A stretch of DNA of 10,159 bases from positions 1 through 10,159 of the forward strand of contig JAKLEJ010000094.1 in assembly GCA_022711695.1 (NCBI GenBank). The letters run 5' to 3'. Position numbers and translations under genes: made by a program. Under the pieces are notes generated by a model, which was not told where the DNA came from, ran no database searches, and was given only the letters and a program-made list of their open reading frames with translations. Below are positions 1 through 5,722 of the stretch, one piece after another (position 1 is the stretch's first letter; every line of letters starts with the position of its first letter). Source of the DNA: Verrucomicrobiota bacterium. Lineage in GTDB: Bacteria; Verrucomicrobiota; Verrucomicrobiia; Limisphaerales; JACRJZ01.

Positions 1-476
1 CCGCGGCTGACGAAGTCGAGCAGACTCTGGCGCAGCACGCTCTCGACTGCGACCCTGTCGGCGCCGTGCTTCCTGAAGATTTCCCTGGCCAGGTCCGCGT
101 CCGTGGGGGTGATCCACGGGCCCGAGCTGTTGTTCATGACGATGGCGTCGAAGCGTTTGAGAGTGTCGGGCAGGAACAGCGCCAGGTCGCCGCTGACCAC
201 CGGCTCGAAGGCCCCGGTTTTGGCGCCGATGGCCTGGAGGGCGGCGGCGCCGTAAGGAATGCAGTAGCCCTTGTGCGGATCCTTGTCCATGAGATGCGCC
301 GGGGTGTTCCAGATGAGCACACGCCGCGGTTTACGAGGGGCAACCTGCGCTTTGGCCGGAGCGGCCTCGAGGATGCGCCGGGCTTGATGCGCCGGGATTT
401 CCGATGCCGCGGCCGCGAGGGCGCTGCCGCACCACCCGCACAGGAGCCAAGGAAGCAATCGAACGATCGTTTTCAT
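1..476 (-). CDS. Secreted ThuA-like domain protein, C-terminus cut by window edge
   Basis: The frame starts with ATG at 476 and stays open to base 1, giving 158 visible residues; the rest lies outside the window. Residues 1-21 look like a Sec signal peptide: MKTIVR, a Leu/Trp-rich core, then SALA before AAAS. After a short linker comes a ThuA-like (glutamine-amidotransferase-like, class I GATase fold) start: RRVLIWNTPAHLMDKDPHKG, then GAAALQAIGAKTGAF, and FDAIVMNNSSGPW around residues 111-123. Such proteins, named after the trehalose-utilisation gene thuA, are common as exported proteins in Verrucomicrobia and Planctomycetes and often sit near sugar catabolism genes; their biochemical role is mostly unproven. 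No Shine-Dalgarno site is obvious before the ATG. It is divergent from the paaK-like gene. Family call fairly sure, substrate unknown. Confidence 0.8.
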   Translation of the reverse strand, partial: MKTIVRLLPWLLCGWCGSALAAAASEIPAHQARRILEAAPAKAQVAPRKPRRVLIWNTPAHLMDKDPHKGYCIPYGAAALQAIGAKTGAFEPVVSGDLALFLPDTLKRFDAIVMNNSSGPWITPTDADLAREIFRKHGADRVAVESVLRQSLLDFVSR

Positions 477-478
477 GG

Positions 479-561
479 GTCAGATTCACCGGGGAGATAC
501 CACAACGCAGCCGCGGCGCCCAACAAAAACCCGAACCCGCGCGCAGGGCGCCCGGTCTGAC
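479..561. repeat. Nested inverted repeats in the divergent thuA-like/paaK-like gap
   Basis: GTCAGA (479-484) and CCGGG (489-493) match CCCGGTCTGAC (551-561) as an inverted repeat interrupted by four bases on the left arm. Inside it, GGCGCCC (515-521) pairs with GGGCGCC (546-552) around a 24-base A/C-rich loop. The two stems share bases 551-552, so they could form nearly simultaneously or compete. No U-tract follows, so this is not a classical terminator. It may be an operator or a leader structure, or chance in GC-rich DNA. Confidence 0.3.
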
Positions 562-638
562 GCCGGGGCCAGGCGGCGCATTTTCTTCTGGCCTGAGGGG
601 AAAAAGCGGAAGAAGGTCGGGGCCGACCGAGGAACGAG

Positions 639-1940
639 ATGGAGACCATGTTTTGGGACAAGCGAAACGAAACCATGGGGCGCCCGGCGCTGGAGGCGCT
701 CCAATTGAAGCGGCTGCAGTCCACCGTGCGGCGCCTGGCCAGGCGGGTGCCGTTCTACCAGGAGAAATTCGCCGAGCGCGGGCTGAAGCCGGCCGACATC
801 CGCACGCTGGCGGACGCGCAGAAACTGCCCTTCACCACCAACGCGGACCTGCGGGCCAGTTACCCGAAAGGACTGGTGGCGGTCGGCCCGGAGTCCTTGG
901 CGCGGCTGCATACGTCCAGCGGCACCACTGGCAAGCCCAAGGCGCTGTTCTTTTCGAGGCGCGATGTCGGCAACGCCGCCGACCTCATGGCCCGGTGCCT
1001 GACAATGACGGGAGTGACCCGTCAGGACGTGCTCCAGAACATGATGACCTACGGGCTGTTCACGGGCGCGCTGGTGATGCACTACGGCGCCGAGAAGGTC
1101 GGCTGCCTGGTCATTCCGGCCGGCCCCGGCAACTCCGAGAAGCAACTGCTGCTGATGCAGGATTTCCGCAGCACGGTGCTGCACATCACCCCCAGCTACG
1201 CCCTCTATTTTGCGGGCTTTCTCGAAAGCAAGGGGATCGATCCCCGGAGAGACCTGGCCCTGCGGAAGGCGTTTGTGGGGGCCGAGCCCTACACCGAGGA
1301 GACCCGCCGCAAGATCGAGCGCACGCTCGGGGTGGAGGTCTATAACTCCTACGGGCTGTCCGAAATGAGCGGCCCCGGGGTGGCGTTCGAGTGCGCGCAA
1401 AAGCGCGGCATGCACCTGTGGGAGGACAACTACCTCCTGGAGATCGTCGATCCCAAGAGCGGGCAGCCGCTGCCGGACGGGCAGCGGGGCGAGCTGGTGC
1501 TGACCACGCTCTGCCGCGAGGCCATGCCCATCCTTCGGTATCGCACGCGCGACATCACCGCGGTGATTGCGCGGCCCTGCGCCTGCGGACGCACCCATCG
1601 GCGGATCGACCGCATCACCGGCCGCAGCGACGACATGCTGATCGTGCGCGGGGTGAACATCTACCCGCAGCAGATCGAGCAGGTGCTCATGGCCATCCCC
1701 GAGGTGGGGCGCAACTACGTGATCCAACTGGAGGGCCTGGACGAAATGACCGTGCGCGTGGAACTGGCCGAGGGCGGTTTCGACGGCCAGGTGAGCCGGC
1801 TGGCGCGGTTGCGCGAGGAAATCGGGGCCCGCCTCCGCGCCGAGATTCTGACCAAGCCGAAGGTCGAGCTGGCGCCCCCGGGCAGCCTGCCGGTCAGCGA
1901 AGGCAAGGCCAAACGCGTCATCGACACCCGCAAGCTCTAA
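639..1940 (+). CDS. paaK: Phenylacetate-CoA ligase family protein (PaaK-like, adenylate-forming)
   Basis: This 433-residue protein has the usual PaaK length. These enzymes activate phenylacetate or related aryl acids with ATP to an acyl-adenylate and transfer it to CoA, in the cytoplasm. Visible motifs: the N-terminal FWDKRNETM (5-13) typical of the family; phosphate-binding loop HTSSGTTGKPK (91-101); YNSYGLSEM (235-243); YRTRD (301-305) for the ribose; a CACG pair (314-317); GRSDDMLIVRGVNIYP (328-343) at the hinge; and the C-terminal EGKAKRV (421-427) with the likely catalytic lysine K423. GAGGAA at 629-634 is the ribosome site for ATG 639; ATG 648 would also fit the family N-terminus. The ACT-domain gene follows after 24 bp, a pairing often seen in anaerobes, where such ligases act on arylacetates from aromatic amino acid breakdown. 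Exact substrate (phenylacetate, indoleacetate or other) is not readable. Confidence 0.92.
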   Translation: METMFWDKRNETMGRPALEALQLKRLQSTVRRLARRVPFYQEKFAERGLKPADIRTLADAQKLPFTTNADLRASYPKGLVAVGPESLARLHTSSGTTGKPKALFFSRRDVGNAADLMARCLTMTGVTRQDVLQNMMTYGLFTGALVMHYGAEKVGCLVIPAGPGNSEKQLLLMQDFRSTVLHITPSYALYFAGFLESKGIDPRRDLALRKAFVGAEPYTEETRRKIERTLGVEVYNSYGLSEMSGPGVAFECAQKRGMHLWEDNYLLEIVDPKSGQPLPDGQRGELVLTTLCREAMPILRYRTRDITAVIARPCACGRTHRRIDRITGRSDDMLIVRGVNIYPQQIEQVLMAIPEVGRNYVIQLEGLDEMTVRVELAEGGFDGQVSRLARLREEIGARLRAEILTKPKVELAPPGSLPVSEGKAKRVIDTRKL

Positions 1941-1964
1941 GCCCGCCCATCCCCTGCCCCAGCC

Positions 1965-2393
1965 ATGAACACCGTCCGAATCGTCGCGGTTTTCGTCCAG
2001 AACAAGCCGGGCGAAACCGCCCGCATCACCCGCTGCCTGGCCGAAGCCGGCGTCAACATCCGCTGGGTGACCGTCGCCACCAGCGAGCAGGTGGGCGTGA
2101 TGAAGTTCCTCGTGGACAAGTCGGAGGCGGCCTTGCGGGCGCTGCGGGGCCAGGGGCTGAGCGTGTCCAGCCTGGAAGCCCTGGCGGTCGAGGTGAAGGA
2201 CCAGCCGGGCTCGCTGCAGGCGGTGGCGGAACTGCTGGGGCGCAGCGCGGTGAACGTCGAGAACGTCTCGGGCTTCGTGGCCAACAACCGCGCCATCGTC
2301 GTGCTGGAGACGCAGGACCCGGCCAGGGCGCACGCCGTGCTGGCCCGGCACGGGCTGCGGCTGCTCTCGGAGAAGGAGATGCTCAGCCTGTAG
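1965..2393 (+). CDS. Tandem ACT-domain protein, probable amino-acid-binding partner of the PaaK-like enzyme
   Basis: The 142-residue protein is two ACT domains and nothing else. ACT1 spans about residues 4-70, with the ligand-loop signature NKPGETARITRCLAEAGVNI (13-32). ACT2 spans about 72-140, with the matching DQPGSLQAVAELLGRSAVNV (79-98). The ACT fold (beta-alpha-beta-beta-alpha-beta) binds amino acids at domain interfaces and usually regulates a partner. No catalytic or DNA-binding domain is present, so regulation by protein contact or ligand sensing is likely. It lies 24 bp after the PaaK-like gene with no terminator between, so the two are probably one transcript. No Shine-Dalgarno site is visible in the C-rich gap, suggesting translational coupling or an SD-independent start. 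Ligand unknown; an aromatic amino acid would fit the neighbour. Confidence 0.85.
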   Translation: MNTVRIVAVFVQNKPGETARITRCLAEAGVNIRWVTVATSEQVGVMKFLVDKSEAALRALRGQGLSVSSLEALAVEVKDQPGSLQAVAELLGRSAVNVENVSGFVANNRAIVVLETQDPARAHAVLARHGLRLLSEKEMLSL

Positions 2394-2397
2394 GAAC

Positions 2398-2429
2398 GCC
2401 GCGGACCGGCTGAAATTTTTTCTCTTTTT
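2398..2429 (+). terminator. Weak candidate intrinsic terminator after the ACT gene
   Basis: A short GC stem, GCCG (2398-2401) with CGGC (2407-2410) around a 5-base loop, is followed within five bases by a T-rich tract (2416-2429, broken by CTC). The stem is only 4 bp, so termination may be partial, leaving read-through into the Cys-rich peptide gene. The T-rich tract could equally belong to that gene's promoter. Confidence 0.35.
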
Positions 2430-2471
2430 GCCGCTTGCGTTCCACCGGGCTTGTGCCAGCTTATGCGCACT

Positions 2472-2690
2472 ATGAAGAAACTGTTTGGTATTCTGACGTT
2501 GGCTGCCTTCGCGATGGCGACGACCCTGTCGGCCGAAGAAGGCAAGTGTTGCGAGAAGAACAAGCCCGCCCAGGGCGAAAAGGGGACCTGCCCCGCCGGC
2601 GGCAACAAGAAGGGCTGTTGCCCGAAGGACGGCGCTGGCGAGAAGACCTGTCCGGCCAAGGACAAGACCCCGCCCCCGCCCGCCAAGTAA
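2472..2690 (+). CDS. Small secreted Cys/Lys-rich peptide of unknown function
   Basis: I do not recognise this 72-residue protein. Residues 1-21 are a clear Sec signal peptide: MKK, a hydrophobic core FGILTLAAFAMATTL, and likely cleavage after LSA. The mature part of about 51 residues is rich in Lys, Gly and Pro and has six cysteines in a CC-C-CC-C order (26, 27, 40, 49, 50, 60), with motifs GTCPAG, GCCPKD and KTCPAKD, then a PPPP tail. Such a pattern suggests a metal-binding or disulfide-stabilised exported peptide, but no family is claimed. ATG 2472 is chosen because it begins directly with the signal peptide; in-frame TTG 2451 and ATG 2463 lie upstream. No Shine-Dalgarno site is visible. 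A strong terminator follows at once, so the gene ends its own transcript. Confidence 0.72.
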   Translation: MKKLFGILTLAAFAMATTLSAEEGKCCEKNKPAQGEKGTCPAGGNKKGCCPKDGAGEKTCPAKDKTPPPPAK

Positions 2691-2708
2691 GCGTTTTGCT
2701 TCAGACAA

Positions 2709-2737
2709 CCCCGCGGCGACCCCGCGGGGCTTTTTTT
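2709..2737 (+). terminator. Intrinsic terminator after the Cys-rich peptide gene
   Basis: A perfect 8-bp GC stem, CCCCGCGG (2709-2716) with CCGCGGGG (2722-2729) and a 5-base loop, is followed by one C and seven Ts (2731-2737). This is a textbook rho-independent terminator for plus-strand transcription. It sits between the convergent Cys-rich peptide and apt genes. On the minus strand no T-run follows the stem, so it should work mainly in one direction. Confidence 0.92.
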
Positions 2738-2739
2738 GC

Positions 2740-3273
2740 TCAGAAGCGCACCAGGGAATGGACCGGGAGGCCGGCCAGCTTGCCGCGGCCTTTCAGGAAA
2801 TCCAGTTCGATGACAAAGGCGACGCGGCGGATGTCGGCGCCGGCCTTGCGGAGGAGACCGACGGCGGCGGCGGCGGTGCCCCCGGTGGCCAGGACGTCGT
2901 CCACCAGCAGCACGCGCGCTCCGGGCCGCAGGGCATCCACGTGCATGGCGATGGTGTTGGAACCGTATTCCAGGTCGTAGCTCTCCTCGATGGTCTTCCA
3001 GGGGAGCTTGCCCTTCTTGCGGATGGGCACCAGCCCGCAGTTTAAGCTCAAGGCGGCGGCGGCGGAAAAAATGAAGCCGCGGGCGTCGATGCCGACAACC
3101 GCATCCACGTCCCCCGGCGCAAAGTTTTCGGTGAGCAGGCGGATGCTCGCCGCAAAAAGCCCGGCATCGGCCAACACGGGAGTGATGTCCTTGAACTGGA
3201 CGCCCGGCTTGGGAAAATCCGGCACATTGCGGATGGCGGCGGCGATCCGGCTGGCGGCGGTGAGGTCGGTCAT
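2740..3273 (-). CDS. apt: Adenine phosphoribosyltransferase
   Basis: The enzyme joins adenine to PRPP to give AMP and pyrophosphate in purine salvage (cytoplasm). The 177-residue length is normal. Visible features: the N-terminal adenine-site signature VPDFPKPGVQFKDITPVL (17-34); GIDARGFIFSAAAAL (61-75); the flexible-loop region IRKKGKLPW (84-92) and ESYDLEYG (97-104); and the PRPP-binding motif VLLVDDVLATGGT (121-133). The start at 3273 matches the family N-terminus; longer readings of the frame run back into the sigma gene and are not supported. No Shine-Dalgarno site is evident. It lies 38 bp downstream of the sigma factor gene on the same strand with no terminator seen between, so co-transcription is likely. 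Very sure of function. Confidence 0.96.
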   Translation of the reverse strand: MTDLTAASRIAAAIRNVPDFPKPGVQFKDITPVLADAGLFAASIRLLTENFAPGDVDAVVGIDARGFIFSAAAALSLNCGLVPIRKKGKLPWKTIEESYDLEYGSNTIAMHVDALRPGARVLLVDDVLATGGTAAAAVGLLRKAGADIRRVAFVIELDFLKGRGKLAGLPVHSLVRF

Positions 3274-3311
3274 GGCAAAGGAGAGGCTGCGAGGGAGGGG
3301 CTTGGCGACGG

Positions 3312-4379
3312 TTATTTGCGCTGGGCCTCCATCTTCTCGATCATCTTGCGGAGCTTGTGCAGGGCGATGTTCTGGATCTGCCGGACCCGCTCGCGGGTCA
3401 CGCCAAATTTCTCGCCCACCTCCTCGAGGGTTTTCTCGCTGCCGCCGTCCAGTCCGAAACGGTAGCGCAGAATGGTTTCCTCGCGCGGGTCGAGGGTCTT
3501 GACCATCTGGCGCAGCATGCGGGTGACGGTCTTTTCCTCGAGCTGCTCGTAGGGGGTGTCGGCGTTTTCGTCCTGCACGATCTCGCCGAAGGTGTTCGAG
3601 TCGTCGTCGCCGATGGGGGCGTCGAGCGAGGCGGGGCGGATGGCGGCCGAGCGCATCTGGGCGACGCGATGGACGGAGATGCCCATCTCCGCCGCAAGCT
3701 CCTCGTCGGTCGGTTCGCGGCCGATCTCCTCCTGAAGCCTGAGGGAGAGCCGGCGCATGCGGGCAATCTTGTCCACGAGGTGCACCGGCAAACGGATGGT
3801 CTTGGACTGGTTGGCCAGAGCCCGTTTGATGGACTGCTTGATCCACCAGGCGCCGTAAGTGGAGAGCTTCCCGCCCTTGGCAGGGTCGAAGCGCTCCACG
3901 GCCTTCATCAGGCCGATGTTCCCCTCGGAGATCAGGTCCAGGAGCGGGAGGCCGTAGCCCTCGTAGTCATGGGCGATCTTGACCACCAACCGGAGGTTGG
4001 CCTTGATCATCTGTTCGCGAGCCTTCTTGTCGCCCTTCTTGATTCGGGCCGCCAGGGTCACCTCCTCGGCGGGGGTCAGAAGTTTCACCTGCCCAATCTC
4101 GCGCAGGTAAAGCTTGATGGCAGTGTCGCCGTCGTAGCGGCCGCGCTCGCGCTCCGGGGCCGCGGGCAACGCGGCCTCGTCCCGGGGCACCACTGCCGGC
4201 TCCGCAAAGGCCTCGCCAGGAACGGCAACCGGTTGGGACGCCTCAGCCAGGGCTTCCTTGGCAGAGGGGCCGGCGGGCTGGCGCTTCCGAGCCGCCAGCT
4301 TCGCGCGGGCCGCTCCAGGACTCGCAACCGCCTTCTGGCCCTTCCTGCGACCCTTGCCCGATTTGCCTTTCACTGCCAT
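3312..4379 (-). CDS. RpoD-like sigma-70 factor, short form without region 1.1
   Basis: This directs RNA polymerase to promoters. From ATG 4379 the protein has 355 residues. Residues 1-78 are a Lys/Ala/Pro-rich, probably disordered tail. Region 1.2 begins at DTAIKLYLREIG (85-96); region 2 includes ANLRLVVKIAHDYEGYGLP (127-145), LISEGNIGLMKAVERFD (149-165) and STYGAWWIKQSI (173-184); region 3 has REPTDEELAAEMGIS (221-235); region 4 has the helix-turn-helix TLEEVGEKFGVTRERVRQI (317-335). There is no region 1.1 and no large non-conserved insert, so it looks like a group-2-type alternative factor rather than the primary sigma. The -35-reading residues TRERVRQ are intact, but several -10-reading positions differ from E. 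coli RpoD (see findings). GGAA lies 7 bases before this ATG; ATG 4412 and TTG 4421 are possible longer starts. Confidence 0.9.
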   Translation of the reverse strand: MAVKGKSGKGRRKGQKAVASPGAARAKLAARKRQPAGPSAKEALAEASQPVAVPGEAFAEPAVVPRDEAALPAAPERERGRYDGDTAIKLYLREIGQVKLLTPAEEVTLAARIKKGDKKAREQMIKANLRLVVKIAHDYEGYGLPLLDLISEGNIGLMKAVERFDPAKGGKLSTYGAWWIKQSIKRALANQSKTIRLPVHLVDKIARMRRLSLRLQEEIGREPTDEELAAEMGISVHRVAQMRSAAIRPASLDAPIGDDDSNTFGEIVQDENADTPYEQLEEKTVTRMLRQMVKTLDPREETILRYRFGLDGGSEKTLEEVGEKFGVTRERVRQIQNIALHKLRKMIEKMEAQRK

Positions 4380-4420
4380 ACAGGGTTCCACAGCATGAAT
4401 GTCATTCCGCATGGGCGGCA

Positions 4421-4471
4421 AGCAAATTACGCCGGTTTTGACTTCTTCAATAGATTTGCATTTCTACAGCT
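4421..4471. promoter_or_regulatory. AT-rich divergent promoter region between sigma gene and PLP pair
   Basis: This is the most AT-rich part of the 182-bp divergent gap. A plus-strand TTGACT (4438-4443) is close to the -35 consensus, but no good -10 follows at 16-18 bp. On the minus strand TTGAAG (4450-4445) is followed by TAATTT (4429-4424) with a short 15-bp spacer. The two -35 candidates lie one base apart, so binding in the two directions would be mutually exclusive. Assigned from position and composition; exact start sites are not determined. Confidence 0.4.
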
Positions 4472-4490
4472 TCTGCGCTTTCTTCAGCAG

Positions 4491-4548
4491 CCGCTGGGCC
4501 GGTCCTCCCCGGCCGACGTTAGTCTTGGGGGGGAGGCTAGGCCAGCGG
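4491..4548 (+). promoter_or_regulatory. Long imperfect hairpin in the leader of the PLP enzyme pair
   Basis: CCGCTGG (4491-4497) pairs with CCAGCGG (4542-4548), and CC (4499-4500) with GG (4540-4541), with one bulged G. After a 3x3 internal loop, CCTCCCC (4504-4510) pairs with GGGGAGG (4530-4536), leaving a 19-base apical loop. The structure ends 13 bases before ATG 4562. With no U-tract it is not an intrinsic terminator. It could control translation initiation, bind a regulator or stabilise the mRNA. I could not match it to a known SAM or SAH riboswitch consensus. Confidence 0.5.
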
Positions 4549-4561
4549 GTTGGACAAGTCA

Positions 4562-5722
4562 ATGAAGGATAACAAGTCAGACCGGTTTGCCACCCGGGCG
4601 GTTCACCAGGGCCGCGGCTATGCGGGCTCGACCGGAGCGGTGATGCCCCCGGTGTTTCTCACCTCGACCTTCGCCAGCGGGAACCCCGACGGCTTCGATT
4701 ACACCCGGTCGGGAAACCCGAATTTCCGGCTGTTGGAGCAAAGCGCGGCGTCCCTCGAGGGCGCGCGGCATGCCACCTGTTTCGCCAGCGGAGTTTCCGC
4801 CATCACCGCGGTGATCTCCACCCTCAAGAGCGGAGACCTGGTGCTGGCGGAAGAAAACATTTACGGCTGCACCTACCGTCTGCTGGACCGTGTCTTCGGC
4901 AAGTTTGGCATTCGGGTTCACTATTGCGACCTGAGCCGGGTCGAAAACTGGGCGCAGATCGGGCGGCGCCGCCCGGCCCTGGTCTGGATCGAGAGTCCGA
5001 CCAACCCGCTCTTGAAGATCGTCGATGTGGCGGGCATCAGCGCGCAGGCCGCCGGGGAGGGAATCCCGGTGGTGGTGGACAACACCTTCGCCTCGGCCTG
5101 GCTGCAGCGGCCGATCGACCTGGGGGCCACGCTCTCATTGTCCTCGACGACCAAGTATGTGAACGGCCACAGCGACTGCCTGGGCGGTTTCGTGGCCACG
5201 AACGACCCCGCCTGGCATGAGCGCATGGTGTTCGCCCAAAAAGCGCTGGGGCTTCAGCCCTCGCCCTTTGACGCGTGGCTGACGACGCGCGGGCAGCGGA
5301 CCCTGCCGCTGCGGATGGAGCGGCATTGCGCCAATGCTTTGGCGCTGGCCGCGTGGCTCGAGCAGCGGAAGGGTGTGCGCCGGGTGCGCTACCCGTTTCT
5401 GCCCAGCCATCCCCAACACGAACTGGCGCGCCGCCAGATGAAAGCGGGCTCCGGGATGGTGGCGCTGGAGTTGGACTGCGCCGCCGAGACGGCCCTGGCG
5501 TTCTGCCGGCGGCTGCGGCTTTTCACGCTGGCGGAAAGTCTCGGCGGAGTGGAGAGCCTGATCTGTCACCCGGCCTCGATGACCCACGCGTCGGTGCCCC
5601 CGGAAGTGCGCCGCCAGGTGGGAATCGGCGACGGGCTGCTGCGGCTGTCGGTGGGAATCGAGGATGTCGAGGACCTCAGGCAGGACCTGGACAGCCAACT
5701 GCGGGAGGTGCTGGGCGTATGA
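4562..5722 (+). CDS. Cys/Met metabolism PLP enzyme, cystathionine gamma-synthase/lyase type
   Basis: A 386-residue PLP fold-type I enzyme of trans-sulfuration. Family members join an activated homoserine to cysteine or sulfide, or cleave cystathionine. Visible: FATRAVHQG (9-17); YTRSGNPN (47-54), contributing phosphate contacts from the neighbouring subunit; ASGVSA (75-80); YGCTYRL (101-107) with the active-site Tyr; ESPTNPLLKIVD (144-155); D173 in VVDNTFAS to the pyridine N; Schiff-base K198 in SSTTKYVNGHSD (194-205); SLGGVESL (327-334); and RLSVGIEDVEDL (361-372). Which reaction it runs cannot be settled from motifs alone. ATG 4562 has a weak GGA at 4552-4554; TTG 4550 is a weaker alternative. 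It is divergent from the sigma gene, and its stop overlaps the start of the next PLP gene (ATGA), with a strong ribosome site for that gene inside its last codons. Confidence 0.9.
   Translation: MKDNKSDRFATRAVHQGRGYAGSTGAVMPPVFLTSTFASGNPDGFDYTRSGNPNFRLLEQSAASLEGARHATCFASGVSAITAVISTLKSGDLVLAEENIYGCTYRLLDRVFGKFGIRVHYCDLSRVENWAQIGRRRPALVWIESPTNPLLKIVDVAGISAQAAGEGIPVVVDNTFASAWLQRPIDLGATLSLSSTTKYVNGHSDCLGGFVATNDPAWHERMVFAQKALGLQPSPFDAWLTTRGQRTLPLRMERHCANALALAAWLEQRKGVRRVRYPFLPSHPQHELARRQMKAGSGMVALELDCAAETALAFCRRLRLFTLAESLGGVESLICHPASMTHASVPPEVRRQVGIGDGLLRLSVGIEDVEDLRQDLDSQLREVLGV
5703..5710 (+). promoter_or_regulatory. Strong Shine-Dalgarno site inside the end of the first PLP gene
   Basis: GGGAGGTG, close to the full anti-SD complement, lies 8 bases before ATG 5719. 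It is one of the few good ribosome sites in the window and decides the start of the second PLP gene, which overlaps the previous stop codon. It favours efficient translation of both enzymes from one mRNA. Confidence 0.8.

Noticed and set aside
486..2708. 740-codon open frame on the minus strand
   Set aside because: It lies opposite the PaaK-like, ACT and Cys-rich genes, which have clear family motifs; its translation is low-complexity His/Gln/Arg/Ala-rich, typical of antisense frames in GC-rich DNA.
3274..3846. N-terminal extension of apt into the sigma gene
   Set aside because: The extra residues have Arg/Pro/Gly-rich shadow composition, and the APT family N-terminus fits the ATG at 3273.
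4491..4548. Intrinsic terminator interpretation of the leader hairpin
   Set aside because: No T-run follows either arm on either strand.
3357..4565. 402-codon plus-strand open frame opposite the sigma gene
   Set aside because: The minus-strand sigma-70 protein is unmistakable; the plus-strand translation has no domain features.
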